From the NCBI GenBank assembly GCA_942159475.1, contig OW804094.1, forward strand, positions 13,026,132 through 13,090,131: DNA of 64,000 nt. The letters run 5' to 3'. Shown here piece after piece: positions 50,650 through 61,692 of the stretch (positions are counted from its first letter, which is position 1; each line of letters begins with the position of its first letter). The notes beneath the pieces were generated by a model. That model had not been told where the DNA came from. It made no database searches and saw only the letters and a list, made by a program, of their open reading frames with translations. Source of the DNA: Sthenelais limicola (lineage: Eukaryota; Annelida; Polychaeta; Phyllodocida; Sigalionidae). Made by a program: the position numbers and the translations under genes.

Positions 50650-50949
50650 ATATAGTTCTAATCAGGATAACATTACGACGGCATTATTTCTTTGATGCCA
50701 TGTGTGGATGAAGAAAAGCTATTAGTCACTATTAATCTATCACCTCCTGATAAAAACAACCGCCGTTTTAGGCTAGGCTGGGACTAGGTTTTGGAGACAC
50801 CTCCTCCTGCCTTAGCTGTCACCCTGTCCCCTCCGTTCCGTTCTACAAATAGAGGCGGTTGGGCATGAGCTTGCTGACCAAAGCATCTGGCCTTTACCCC
50901 TCCCCCCGACTTCATTCTAAAAGAACCCTGATCAGAACTATAGAAAAAA
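50650..50949. other. Unique region
   Basis: No repeat or gene recognised; the minus frame 50784-50972 has no domain. Confidence 0.4.
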
Positions 50950-51066
50950 ACAACTGGACAAAATCCTCCCAAATTTGGATCAAATGTCTTTGAGATAGGC
51001 AGGAAAACAACAGTACAAAAGTTAGAAAATCGTTAGTTTTGGGCCAACGTTAGCTGAGGGTGAAGC
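50950..51066 (+). mobile_element. Family K fragment
   Basis: GGACAAAATCCTCCCAAATT, GATCAAATGTCTTTGAG and GTTAGTTTTGGGCCAACGTT, as in 22100-22200. Confidence 0.6.
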
Positions 51067-51128
51067 TTTAAGATTGACTAAAGGGGTAACAGGGTAACAG
51101 CTTTCCCCCAACAACCAACAGCTCCTGA
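51063..51128. repeat. Direct repeat, left copy
   Basis: AGCTTTAAGATTGACTAAAG GGGTAACAGGGTAACAGCTT; right copy at 51437-51504. Confidence 0.9.
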
Positions 51129-51436
51129 GCTGAGAGTGTCCATTATAATTATTTTCTATTTTTCTTTATTTTTCTGAAATTTTCTTACGCTTCACACTGA
51201 TAGATCAGTAGCATAAATGCGTTGTTCTTAACAATATAGCAACCGCCTAGCAACTATTAACAAAGTGTGGGTTCTCCCTTTTTAACTATGTATCAAAATC
51301 TAGTTCTCCTATCATGTTATACCAGGGGCTCGTTTGTTTTTTTCCTATGGCTTTGTGTGATGTTATTGTACTCTAACACTCTCATATTCTTTACTTCATT
51401 TAAAAAGGCCCTGAAAATTACCCCATTCTCATGGGA
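51129..51436. other. Segment between direct repeats
   Basis: 308 bp, not A or B, without recognised ends; may be an unrecognised insertion. Confidence 0.4.
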
Positions 51437-51504
51437 GCAGCTTTAAGATTGACTAAAGGGGTAAGAGGGTAACAGCTTTACCCCAACAAGCAACAACAGC
51501 TCCT
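51437..51504. repeat. Direct repeat, right copy
   Basis: AGCTTTAAGATTGACTAAAG GGGTAAGAGGGTAACAGCTT. Confidence 0.9.
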
Positions 51505-51647
51505 GCTATTATAACCTGCTAAAGTCAACAGTGTCTGTTCATATTACAGGAGCATTCAGGAGCCGAGTGGGTGGGCCAATTTGTAGTTAGTATTAAGCTC
51601 TTACTCCTGGCGTCTCTCCTGCGTTTGATGTGACAGCACTAGAGACC

Positions 51648-51745
51648 ACAGGTGGAGTTGCTCACTCCAGCACCACAGGTGGAGTCGCTCATTCTGGCAC
51701 AGGTGGAGTTGCTCACTCCTACAGCTCTCCACTCCAGTGCCTCCT
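51648..51745. repeat. Short imperfect tandem repeat
   Basis: ACAGGTGGAGTTGCTCACTC recurs about three times in variants. Confidence 0.75.
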
Positions 51746-51781
51746 ACTGTGACAATCACCCTGTCTCATGCACCCATATAT

Positions 51782-52016
51782 GGGTCAGATTTTCAGAAAA
51801 TGTACAATTCAACTTCGCCAATCTTCTCAAATAACCCAAATTTTAGATGAAAATAAAGTTCAAAATACAGTTCAACCTAACCAAGCACATTGCTAGAATC
51901 AATGCAATGCCAAATATACTCGAATTTACCTAGTATTGCCCAAATTGCAGCCTAATTTAGCAAAATTTACTCAATGTGTACAGCCGCCAATTGTGCATTT
52001 TCTGAAAATCTTACCC
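51782..52016 (-). mobile_element. Family A MITE (A3), ATAT flanks
   Basis: GGGTCAGATTTTCAGAAAAT to ATCTTACCC. Confidence 0.92.
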
Positions 52017-53415
52017 ATATATTGTTGCCGTCGTAAATCTCATATTTGTGATTGTATAATAGGGGATCTTGAAACTGTACAGCTCCAAATCTTTGCGGCC
52101 TTAATATTCATGACCCTAAAAAAGTGTTTCTGTCTGTCATAAAGTTTGCACTCTGTCAAGACAAATTACCAATATATAAGTTCTGGAATTAAATAAAAAA
52201 AAAGTTGGAGGGTCATAAGATTTGTGCTAATAGGAGGGAACTCGCGAATGTCAGGGACTTTTGGTCTGCAGTAATTTGGGGCTATAGATTATCTAAGACA
52301 AAGTTTAAGTCCTTGTTCAAAATAGCTGGAGGTAAGCTAAGTAGTATGAGTGAAGCTAGAAATGAGTGAAGATGCTTATAAATCACTCACGCCAGAACTG
52401 TAGTTACAGTCAGGCCGCCTGCTTCGAGGGACACCACACTTGGGCATCTCTTATTGGGGACGGCATCGGGCATCTTCTAGCAGCATCAGGGCTGCCACAA
52501 CCTCCGGAGTAACCTAGGAACATTTAACTTGGGTTTCTGTTAAGATGTGATGGAAGGAACACTGAGGTTTGCTCAGATTCTCACGAAGATCACACGTGTC
52601 TCACTGATCCTTCCATCACACCTTAACACTTCCAAGACATTTCTACAGTTTTACCGAGGGTACACTGTTATAATAATTTTGAAGAATTCAAGGTCATTCT
52701 CTGATAAATATTTAGGGTCAGCACTTGAGCGAGAAATGAATCAACGCAACACACAGAGAAGTATGTTTCAAAGCCAGAACCAAACCAAGTAGAATGAAGA
52801 CAGCTATAATCATGTTTATTGTATACTAGACGGATTACAGCAATTACACAGGGCCTTGGCTGATTGGCTTATCCTGACTGGACCAATTAATTACCTTGAT
52901 ACATAAAGGATCCAATCAACCACAGGTTAACAATAAACTAAATGTGATGGATACAAGGCCAGAATGACCAGCATCACACCTGACCAATACCTGACTTCAC
53001 CTTGTTGCCGTGTCCTGTACAATTAGTTATCTCTCCTCCACTCTCACTCCCGCTCTTAATCAGTACCCCCTCCCCTCCCTTTGCAGACCGGCTGGTCATC
53101 TCCTTTCCCCTCCCTCCCACATGATCAAAATCTAAGATAACAGTGACATGGACATTGGCGCATACTTTGGAGAATAGAAAGAAGATTGTGAGTGTGTGGC
53201 GGGAAAAAAGGTGGTTAGGCCTCTGAGTCGGTAGGGGGCATGGCAGATGCATTTCTGAATAAGACTTCAAACAAACATTCAAACACCCAAAGTGTAGCTC
53301 TGAATTTTATAATATATTGGTAGTTTTAATTCCAACTCTTAAGGTCCCATCTGCAAACGACATGTTTTCCCAGAATTTCTATCTCCAACTATCTTTAGTT
53401 CACCCTATATGTCTG
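52017..53415. other. Longest repeat-poor stretch
   Basis: About 1.4 kb with no family A-M copies. Frames at 52547-52792 and 52974-53282 show no domain or splice context. No function assignable. Confidence 0.45.
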
Positions 53416-53419
53416 GCTA

Positions 53420-53666
53420 CTTTTACTTTTTTAAATTCACCAAATAGGCTAGTGAACCATGCAGGGAGGAGCTCACCACCCCTCTCCACCCACAGAACCA
53501 ACACAACATCAACAAAGCCATGGATCTTTTACATGCACATGCATACACACGACCTGCCGTTGATAACTCAGTCAGCAAGCAATGAAATAGCACAGCTGGC
53601 TTCGAACCCACAACATTCCCATGTCTCTAGGTCTAAAGTTATCACCTTAGACCACTGCGGCACCCC
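53420..53666 (-). mobile_element. tRNA-derived SINE, minus strand
   Basis: Read on the minus strand from 53666: GGGGTGCCGCAGTGGTCTAA carries an A-box-like motif, and GGGTTCGAAGCC (53598-53609) is a near-consensus B box about 55 nt downstream. A body with GCATGTAAAAGATCCATGG follows. Pol III promoter spacing and the non-tRNA tail indicate a SINE. The plus frame 53317-53718 runs through it and is spurious. Confidence 0.7.
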
Positions 53667-53776
53667 TCGGGCCCCATTACCGCAAGCGAAAAAACCGTCG
53701 CTAAACGCCAAAGGTTGAACCACCTTTCGTGCAGGGGAGAAGTCGTTTGCACTGAACTGGTTTTATTGAGATATTT

Positions 53777-54175
53777 GTGACGTGTTTCAGGAAAATGAGT
53801 GACACATCGCAAAAATGGATTTTAGATTAGATTAGAATACTTTTATTTAGCATTCGAGAATGCTGTTATTGAAGGGGAGATCTCTCCGGCCTGTGGTTTT
53901 ACAATCGTCAGTTGTAGAGTAACAATATCGCTTCTATCAAAGACCGAAGACAGATTTTGGATGCCATCATATATAAAAGATGAGATCAAGTCGATTCCAA
54001 TGATAGTAAACAGTAGGACTAATCTAATAAGTATTTCTATATTATAAGTTTGATATCACAAACAGCGTTAAGCACGCCATAAATGAAAACATTCCCACAA
54101 AGACATCTTGCGAATAAACCACTTTGAAAAATATCATTTTTGCGACTTGTGACTCATTTTCCTGCAACGCCTCAC
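53777..54175 (-). mobile_element. Family B MITE with retro-insertion, TSD ATTT
   Basis: GTGACGTGTTTCAGGAAAAT to CAACGCCTCAC; ATTT at 53773-53776 and 54176-54179. A 118-bp insertion interrupts it. Confidence 0.85.
53822..53939 (-). mobile_element. Retroelement-like tail inserted in B
   Basis: Starts (AGATT)n then AGAATACTTTTATTTAGCAT; on the minus strand this is a 3' end with a repeat tail. GATTTT on both sides suggests a short target duplication. Confidence 0.5.
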
Positions 54176-54244
54176 ATTTGTGCAATTACCTGCATTGTTG
54201 GAGGGCATTAATCATTGAGCTAGGAGTAAACAGGGAGTAATTGG

Positions 54245-54297
<53 letters not shown>
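54245..54297. repeat. (TA)n(GA)n microsatellite
   Basis: GGTATATATATATATATATA then (GA)n. Confidence 0.97.
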
Positions 54298-54440
54298 GAA
54301 GATTCAGGAACCAATAGACACGGCTGAAGAAGGTGCTTATCCAAGCAGCCACAACAATAATTGCTTTAATTTTAAAATGACATCATTATAAAAACAATCA
54401 CTGGCAAGAAGCTAGCGATAATATAGGATTGAACACATAT

Positions 54441-54672
54441 AGGACAGGTCGTCAGAATATGTACAATTGGCAACTCTACACATTTAGTAAAATCTGCTAA
54501 ATTAGGCTGAGGAATGATGAATGAATGGAACCTCGCATAAAGACCACCTCTCTATAATATTACGCCAGACATTAACGCATTACAAAAGGGACTCTCTGAA
54601 CACTGAGCCTATAGACTGGGTATATGAGGGGATTGGTGAAGGTCAATTGTACATTTTCAGGCGACTTCTCCC
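54441..54672 (+). mobile_element. Family A MITE (A1) with C remnant inside
   Basis: AGGACAGGTCGTCAGAATAT to GCGACTTCTCCC; the middle (54524-54625) is replaced by non-A sequence ending in a C-like GAACACTGAGCCTATAGACT. Confidence 0.75.
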
Positions 54673-54766
54673 ATTATACTTAGTAGTAGAAGATCCCAGC
54701 TTTTCCATGAACGTCTTCTTTATCCCCGTCCATGAAGAACCTGTCACACAATAAAAGGGTCAGATT

Positions 54767-54991
54767 TTTAGAAAATGTACAATTGGCAGCTCTACACATT
54801 TAGTAAATTTTGCTAAATTAAGCTGCAATTTGATCAAAACTAGGTAAATTCGAGTATATTCGGCATTGGATTGATTCTAGCAATCTGTTTGGGTAGGCTG
54901 AACTGTATTTTGAACTTTATTTTCGTCTGAAATTTGGGTTATTTGAGATGATTGGTGAAGTTGAATTGTACATTTTCTTAAAATCTGACCC
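54767..54991 (+). mobile_element. Family A MITE (A3)
   Basis: GGGTCAGATTTTTAGAAAAT to AAATCTGACCC. Confidence 0.92.
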
Positions 54992-55260
54992 TCTTAGGGC
55001 CTTGATCTTTTTTCCCGAAGTGAAATGAAATCGTTCTTACGGAGCGATAACAACTAATTAAAAGATACAAATCAAATGAAAATATTCGCTTCCCATTAGA
55101 CAAACTATGCATCGGCGATGAAAACAATCCAGCGGCGAATGTCACATATAAAACATGATTATAATATTACAGGATTATTGACGACGCGAGAATAATTGCC
55201 GCGAAGAAATGTCTTCTTTCCACGATTTCCTTGTTTAGTAGCCATGCTAAATAATAATTT
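54992..55260. other. Unique island, candidate regulatory DNA
   Basis: GATAACAACTAATTAAAAGA, AACTATGCATCGGCGATG, GACGCGAGAATAATTGCCGC. Octamer-like and TAATTA words; shares a CGCGA...ATAATT flavour with 34007-34219. Inference only. Confidence 0.3.
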
Positions 55261-55275
55261 CATCATCACTACTAA

Positions 55276-55322
55276 TAGGGGACTTGTGTGTCCGCCATCT
55301 TGAATCTTGATTCACATGCTGA
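55276..55322 (+). mobile_element. Family E 5' fragment
   Basis: AGGGGACTTGTGTGTCCGCC, ATCTTGAATCTTGATTCACA. Confidence 0.8.
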
Positions 55323-55357
55323 ACATCACTCTCATTCAAAGACTTTTCTTCATATTT

Positions 55358-55704
55358 GTGATGTGTTCCAGTAAAATGAGTCACATGTCGCAAAGTCGAT
55401 ATTTTTCAAAGTGTTCTTTCCACAAGATCTCTTTATTTCGGGACATTGTATCAAATATATCCTTGTGTTTTGAAGGCCTTCATATGGAGTATATTTAGTT
55501 ACTTTACTGCTAGTTACCCATCCAGAAACATTGCAAACTTTTTTTTTCAAAAATGAAAATATCAAACTTAAAATATAGAAGTACATATTAGGTGTCCTAG
55601 TGTTTACTATCATTGGAATCACCTTGATCTTCTCTTTTCAAATATAGTGATATCTTAAAATCCATATTTTGAGACTTAAGACTTATTTTCCTAAAATGGA
55701 TCAC
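55358..55704 (+). mobile_element. Family B MITE, TSD ATTT
   Basis: GTGATGTGTTCCAGTAAAAT to CTAAAATGGATCAC; ATTT at 55354-55357 and 55705-55708; internal deletion after ATCTCTTT. Confidence 0.9.
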
Positions 55705-55899
55705 ATTTTGTTAAATTTCAATACACATCTTTACTTAACATTGTCAAATCTAAAGGAGATAAGAATGGACGCGGAAAGGAAGTATAGACTGGTCTACTCA
55801 CTGAAGAATAAGGGAAAATACTATCCAAGCCATGAAATGGAATATGTTGAATGATTTGAGGAGAAGTGATGCTACTTCAACAATAAAAGCAATAATAAA

Positions 55900-56288
55900 A
55901 TCAATTAGGTTTTGAAGAACCTAAAGTTCTGCATTGTGAAGAACCATATTCAGGGGTTACAACTGGAACCCTGAAGTTCTACAAAGAACCCTTGACAAAT
56001 CAAGCTACGGTTCTTGGAAGAACCTATTCTCTGAGTAAAGAACCATATTAAGGGGTTACATCTAGAACCCAATGGTTCTTTGAAGAACCCTTGATAGATA
56101 AAGCAAGGGTTCTTCAAAGCACCAATGGAAAAGGTTCTTAAAAGAAGCCCTGATATATCCCTATTCAAGGTTCTTCAAAGAACCTCACCCACAGAGTTCT
56201 TCAAAGCACCCCAAAGGGTTCCCTATAGTGGACAAGCTGAAGAACCCTTAATGGTTCTTGAAAGAAGAACCATTTTTTCTTAGAGCGT
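55900..56288. mobile_element. Family F element, one end recognisable
   Basis: Interior of GGTTCTT/AAGAACC words and right end GAACCATTTTTTCTTAGAGC GT. The left TIR is not clear. Confidence 0.65.
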
Positions 56289-56299
56289 ATCCATATCTA

Positions 56300-56458
56300 T
56301 GTGTTCTACATCTCTCCACTTGGGGACTTGATTTACATGGAGTTATGGGGGTTGTATGGCAGTGTCAATCTAGATAGAAAAGATGTAATGTTCAGCATGC
56401 AATAGTTATCAATGAACTCATGTCAAATCCATGTATTCTACATGTTTCCACTTGTAAC
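56300..56458 (+). mobile_element. Family E partial copy
   Basis: GGGGACTTGATTTACATGGA near 56322 and TAATGTTCAGCATGCAATAG; truncated before the next E. Confidence 0.65.
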
Positions 56459-56790
56459 AGGGGACATGCATGTCCGCCATCTTGAATCTTGATTCGCAGG
56501 GAATTGTGGGGGTTGGATGTCAGTGTCAGAAGCCATTTCATGTTCAGCATGGAATATGTATCGGTGCCCCAATGTCAATATCCATGTGTTTTACATATTT
56601 CCTTAACACGGGCCCCCACCTTTCCCACCATGCATTTGGTTTTTACAGATCCTTTATACAAGCTATGATGTTGGTGAATACATTCTTGCAATTTCTGATA
56701 AAAGAAATATTGCTAAATATTTGTATGTCAGACCTGAACTGTATCTATCTCAGCAGACATACACAGTGGCACATACAAACCCCCTATTGG
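56459..56790 (+). mobile_element. Family E element
   Basis: AGGGGACATGCATGTCCGCC to GCACATACAAACCCCCTATT; its 3' end runs into the 89-bp array. Confidence 0.85.
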
Positions 56791-56794
56791 AAAA

Positions 56795-57919
56795 CCCATT
56801 CTAGTAGATTATGAAGTGAATCTATCCCATCATGCACTGTAATACACATGCGCAGTGGCACATACAAATCCCCTATTTGAAAACCCATTCTACTATATTA
56901 TGAACTGAATCTATCCCAGCATGCACTGTAACAGACATACACAGTGGTACATGCAAATCCCCTATTGTTAAACCCATTCTAGCAGATTATGAACTGAATC
57001 TATCCCATCATGCACTGTAACAGACATGCGCAGTGGCACACAAAATTGTTCTGTCATGTAAGAGAACCCGGCAACACTATTTGTTTCGTGTCGGAGAAAT
57101 GTGATTAATATGAAAAAGTTAATTTAAGGTAGTTAAACCAAGAAAGAACCAATAATTATTATTGAATATGTAAAAAGATTTCCCTTGAGTCTGTGAGAAT
57201 ATCCATGTAAGGCATTGAAACCAGCTCAATAAAATTTCTTTTTAAATAAAACATGCAAATCCTCTATTGTAAAACCCATTCTTGTAGATTATGAACTGAA
57301 TCTATCCCAGCATGCACTGTAACAGACATGCGCAGTGGCACATACAACTCCCCTATTGGAAAACCCATTCTACTATATTATGAACTGAATCTATCCCAGC
57401 ATGCACTGTAACAGACATGCGCAGTGGCACATGCAAGTCCCCTATTGTAAAACCCATTCTAGCAGATTATGAACTGAATCTATCCCAGCATGCACTGTAA
57501 CAGACATGCGCAGTGGCACATGCAAGTCCCCTATTGGGAAACCCATTCTAGTAGATTATGAACTGAATCTATCCCAGCATGCACTGTAACAGACATGCGC
57601 AGTTGCACATGCAAGTCCCCTATTGGAAAACCCATTCTAGTAGATTATGAACTGAATCTATCCCAGCATGCACTGTAACAGACATGCGCAGTGGCACATG
57701 CAACTCCCCTATTGTAAAACCCATTCTAGTAGATTATGAACTGAATCTATCCCAGCATGCACTATAATACACATGCGCAGTGGCACATGCAACTCCCCTA
57801 TTGTAAAACCCATTCTAGTAGATTATGAACTGAATCTATCCCAGCATGCACTGTAATACACATGCGCAGTGGCACATGCAACTCCCCTATTGTTAAACCC
57901 ATTCCAGTAGATTATGATT
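56795..57919. repeat. 89-bp tandem array built on a family E terminus, ~11 copies
   Basis: CCCATTCTAGTAGATTATGA ACTGAATCTATCCCAGCATG CACTGTAACAGACATGCGCA plus GTGGCACATGCAA-TCCCCTATT. Unit starts include 56795, 56885, 56973, 57275, 57364, 57453, 57542, 57631, 57720, 57809, 57898. The last ~55 bp of each unit equal the E 3' end. Confidence 0.97.
57042..57250 (+). mobile_element. Insertion within the 89-bp array
   Basis: ~209 bp of foreign sequence ending CAATAAAATTTCTTTTTAAA TAAA: an AATAAA-type signal and A-rich tail suggest a retroposed segment. No family named. Confidence 0.5.
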
Positions 57920-58208
57920 GTTCAGACCGCAGGGTCTTTCCCTACGGACGCTAAAAACTTATTGTTCAATTTCACGAAGCCCTAGGCATCCAGTTGATTA
58001 GAATGATGATTATTTTTGCTAGCTCTCGAATCAAGTTTTTATTGCTGAGTGCCAATGTAATGGTTATGGTAGAACATAGAGCATTCTAGAGCATTGCCTG
58101 GGTAGCTTTATCAATGATCAATGCGTCCAATTATACTCTCTTAAGGAACTATATCCAATGTAAATATAGGTACCAATGGGAAACAACTAAAACTCAGTCA
58201 GTCTATAC
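57920..58208. other. Unique region
   Basis: No repeat or gene recognised. Confidence 0.4.
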
Positions 58209-58424
58209 AGTCCAGGTCCAAACCCTCAGATCAGATAAGAATGATATGTCAGTGATTAGACGCCTACTTCGCTAATCGGTTTCATTGCCTAACACTAATG
58301 GGACGTTCTAATAGGAATATAATGACATTTTGCGGTCTTAATGGAATTATAATGGAACTTTGCTGTTTGAGGCGAGAGGCTTTCCCTTCGTTTGAAGGGA
58401 CTCTCTCAACTTTGGGCCTAGACT
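58209..58424 (-). mobile_element. Family C element (C1)
   Basis: AGTCCAGGTCCAAACCCTCA to TTTGGGCCTAGACT; full length. Confidence 0.92.
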
Positions 58425-58430
58425 GTATAT

Positions 58431-58666
58431 GAGTCAGGGGGTCAGAAAATGTACAATCAATAACTACACATTTTGAAAATTCTGCTACAATAGGCTGAAA
58501 AATTATAAATATTATAAGTATATCTGAGTATATTTGATATTGCTTTGATTGAAAATACGTTGGATATATTAAAGTCTATTATAAACCTCGTGTTTGTCTT
58601 AAATGTGTGTTGACTGAGAGGTTTGTTGAATTTGGTGAATTCTACATCTTTATCTCATGTCACTCC
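58431..58666 (+). mobile_element. Family A MITE (A1), diverged
   Basis: GAGTCAGGGGGTCAGAAAAT; the right arm is strongly decayed. Confidence 0.7.
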
Positions 58667-58671
58667 TATAT

Positions 58672-58916
58672 GTGATGTGTTTCAGTTGAAAAGATGACAA
58701 ATTGATTCCAATGATAGTAAACATTGGGACATTTGATAAGTATTTCTATATTTTTAGGTTTGATATTTTGATTTTTGAACAAAAAAGTTCGCAATATTTA
58801 AAAACTTGATATATTTTTAATACGCTGTCTTGATAACATTCCAACAAGAGATCTTGTGAATAAATCACTTGGAAAGTAGCAATTTTGCGACTTGTGACTC
58901 ATTTTCCCGGAACACG
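58672..58916 (-). mobile_element. Family B MITE, deleted
   Basis: GTGATGTGTTTCAGTTGAAA (arm joined to interior by deletion) to TTTTCCCGGAACACG. Confidence 0.85.
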
Positions 58917-59064
58917 TATTCAATTTTAGTTGACCAATTTCAATAAGCTTCAGTTTATAGGAACCACAATTGTTGTTTCGACATTTATTTCTGCACTGAG
59001 TTTTTCTTCAATTCCCCGATCGGTGGAGGCAAGATATGAGTGATAGTCAGGTCGGGTAGCATGT

Positions 59065-59294
59065 AGGTCAGATTTTCAGAAAATGTACAATTGGCAGCTG
59101 TACATATAAATGCTGCTAAATTAAGCTGCAGTTTGGGCAATACTAGGTAAATTTGAGTATATTCAGCATTGTCTTGATTCTAGCAATCTGTTTGGTTAGG
59201 TTGAACTGTATTTTGAACTTTATTTTCGTCTGAAATTTGGTTTATTTGAGAAGATTGGCGAAGTTGAATTGTATATTTTCTGGAAATCTGACCC
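59065..59294 (+). mobile_element. Family A MITE (A3), TSD ATGT
   Basis: AGGTCAGATTTTCAGAAAAT to CTGACCC; ATGT at 59061-59064 and 59295-59298. Confidence 0.92.
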
Positions 59295-59428
59295 ATGTAG
59301 TGGTAGGGGTTGAGTGGGGAGGATGCTACCCTATTATACCCGCCTCTCCTGACGAGCAGATAGTTACTTGGATTGTTCCTGAGAATAGACATTAAATCAA
59401 TAACAGGCTATTCCACCCCCGTGGTTAT

Positions 59429-59651
59429 GGGTCAGATTTTCAGAAAATGTACAATTGGCAGCTGTACACATTTAGTAAATTCTGCTAAATTGGGGTGCGA
59501 TTTGGCCAATACTTGGTTAATTCGGGTATATTCGGCATTGCATTGATTCTACCAATCTGTTTGGTTAGGTTGAGTGGTATTTTGAACTTTATTTTCGAAC
59601 TAAATTTGGATTATTTGAGAGTGAATTGTACATTTTCGGACGACTGCACCC
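59429..59651 (+). mobile_element. Family A MITE (A3)
   Basis: GGGTCAGATTTTCAGAAAAT to CGACTGCACCC; short deletion before the right arm. Confidence 0.9.
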
Positions 59652-59693
59652 ACATGTTGTAGTGTTGGCATTAAAGATGCGATTTCTGCTCAT

Positions 59694-59912
59694 AGGGGAC
59701 TTGCATGTCCGCCATCTTGAATCTTGTTTCGCATGGAACAGGACTTGCATGTCTCGCTGCGCATGTCTATTACAGTGAATGCTGGGATGGATGCAGTTAA
59801 AATCTGACATTATTAGCAACATTTAGCAACATTTTCATCGGAAATTGTATCGATATCACAGCTTGTGTAAATAATGTATGAAAAACCAAATGCATGATGG
59901 GAAAGATGGAAA
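59694..59912. mobile_element. Family E pieces in opposite orientation
   Basis: A 5' piece (AGGGGACTTGCATGTCCGCC to TTCGCATGGAA) is joined to an inverted piece (GGACTTGCATGTCTCGCTGC, GAATGCTGGGATGGATG), giving a head-to-head arrangement. Confidence 0.8.
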
Positions 59913-59961
59913 GTCTTGTTGGCAGCTGTTTTCATTCGTCAACTCAATCTTTGAACCATAA

Positions 59962-60196
59962 GGATGAGATTTTCAGAAAATGTACGATTCGCCTTCACCA
60001 ATCGTCTCAAATAACCCAAATTTAAGACGAAAATTAGGTTCAAAATACAGTTCAACATAACCAGACAGATTTATTGAGTGAATACAATACAGAATACACT
60101 CAGATATACTCAGTATTTATCATTTTTCACTCTAATTTAGCAGAATTTGAGAGATGTGTAGAACTGCAGATTGTGCATTTTCAGAAAATCTGACCC
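59962..60196 (-). mobile_element. Family A MITE (A5)
   Basis: GGATGAGATTTTCAGAAAAT to CTGACCC; full length. Confidence 0.92.
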
Positions 60197-60219
60197 ATTC
60201 TCTAAATTTACCCACAATA

Positions 60220-60444
60220 GGGTCAGATTTTCTGAAATTGTACAATTGGCAGCTGTACACATTGAGTAATTTAGGCTGCAATTTGGCCAATACTAGGTAA
60301 ATTCGAGAATATTTGGCATTGCATTGATTCTAGCGATCTGTTTGGTTAGGTTGAACTGTATTTTGAACTTTATTTTCGTCTGAAATTTAGGTTATTTCAG
60401 AAGACTGGCAAAGTTGAATTGTACATTTTCTGAAGATCTGACCC
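60220..60444 (+). mobile_element. Family A MITE (A3)
   Basis: GGGTCAGATTTTCTGAAATT to GATCTGACCC; small deletion after GAGTAATTTAGG. Confidence 0.9.
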
Positions 60445-60968
60445 ATAGGTTAATGAGAGATCACAATGGGAATTAGTCAGGAACACAACTTTAACATTCT
60501 CAAGGGTGATATAGATATGGCGTGGTATCTTTGTGGGGCCATGCTCGCGGTTCAAATTAATTTTAATTTCAATTATAGGTTTTTAGAGAGTAGCATCCAT
60601 GGGTGGCTACTCGATCTACTCTGGTATAATGGACAAGATCTAAATCGATTGTGGTTCCATTGCTATTGTTGCTATATTGGTAGTATAGATGTAGTAATAG
60701 AAGGTACAATCGTATGCAGGATTATACTGTGTTTTCTAATCTTGACTAGGCCTATATACTAGATATACTCGGATAAATGTACAGCTAGGTCACTAATCTT
60801 ACATACCCATTGCAAATGTTGGGAAATCCAATAAAAATCAAAATTGGGATAACGCAGGATGTGTTTTAGCTATGTAAAATTCCAAATGGCAGGTATGTTC
60901 GAATAAAACCCTTTAAAAAAAAGATTTCATTGGTGGTTCTTGTACAACACATTAGCTTTTCATATATG
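60445..60968. other. Unique region
   Basis: A 98-codon plus frame (60466-60762) has no recognisable domain, signal or splice context; I do not call it a gene. Confidence 0.4.
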
Positions 60969-61094
60969 TTTGTATCTTTATATCATCATCTTTAAAATAA
61001 CAACAAAACGGAGCCTGGAGTAAAAAAATGTAAAGTGCCATTCATGTACATGTTCTTTTGTGAAATAAAGGAACTTTAGGGCTCCATTGAATAA
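60969..61094 (+). mobile_element. Retroelement-like tail J, copy 2
   Basis: TGTATCTTTATATCATCATC, ACGGAGCCTGGAGTAAAAAA, GAAATAAAGGAACTTTAGGG, CTCCATTGAATAATAATAAT; matches 12475-12603. Confidence 0.55.
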
Positions 61095-61352
61095 TAATAA
61101 TACATTTTTTAAAAGGCTAGTTCAAATCTGAATCATATACTGGAATAGAATTTGTGGAAACCTGGAGTTGACATTTGTTTTTATTCAGTGATATGGGATA
61201 ATCCCTGAAAGTGTTGTCAATATCTAAGTGCATATTCTTATTGTTATTGAATACCCGTGTGTCCATTTACTACAACTAATATTTTAAAATCGAACTTTGA
61301 CTAGTAAACGTCATCCTTGTGTTGACGTCCCTTGTGTGAGCTTTCAGTTATC

Positions 61353-61692
61353 AACTGTACAGAGGTAGCTGCTCTTGCCTGAGTTACTCAGGGGGAGAGA
61401 GACAGAGAGAGGGGGGGGAGATAGAGGAGAAAGAGGAGAGAGAGAGGCAGAGGGAGAACAGAGATACACAGAGAGAGGAGAGGCAGAGAGAGGCAGAGAG
61501 AGGGGAGAGAGGAGAGGGAGAGAAGGAGAGAGGGAGAGAGAGAGGGAGAGACACAGAGAGGGAGAGACACAGAGAGGGAGAGAGAGACAAGGAGAGGGAG
61601 AGGAGAGAGAGAGGGGGGACAAAGAGAGAGAGAGACATAGGGAGAGAGAGAGTTTGCCTGCTTTGCCTGCACCTCCAGTTACTGGCATATAT
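61353..61692. repeat. Host duplication around B, left copy with GA tract
   Basis: ACTGTACAGAGGTAGCTGCT CTTGCCTGAG, then a (GA)-rich tract 61390-61652, then GAGTTTGCCTGCTTTGCCTG CACCTCCAGTTACTGGCA. The same order recurs at 62030-62271 with a much shorter GA tract. GA/CT frames are artefacts. Confidence 0.85.

Noticed and set aside
53594..53666. Functional tRNA gene
   Set aside because: A- and B-box motifs are present, but the cloverleaf is not convincing and a SINE body follows.
53317..53718. 133-codon frame
   Set aside because: Most of it overlaps the minus-strand SINE.
56795..57919. CRISPR-like repeat spacing of 89 bp
   Set aside because: The whole 89-bp unit is conserved, so there are no spacers.
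60466..60762. 98-codon frame in unique DNA
   Set aside because: No recognisable domain, no splice or promoter context, odd composition; length compatible with chance in AT-rich DNA.
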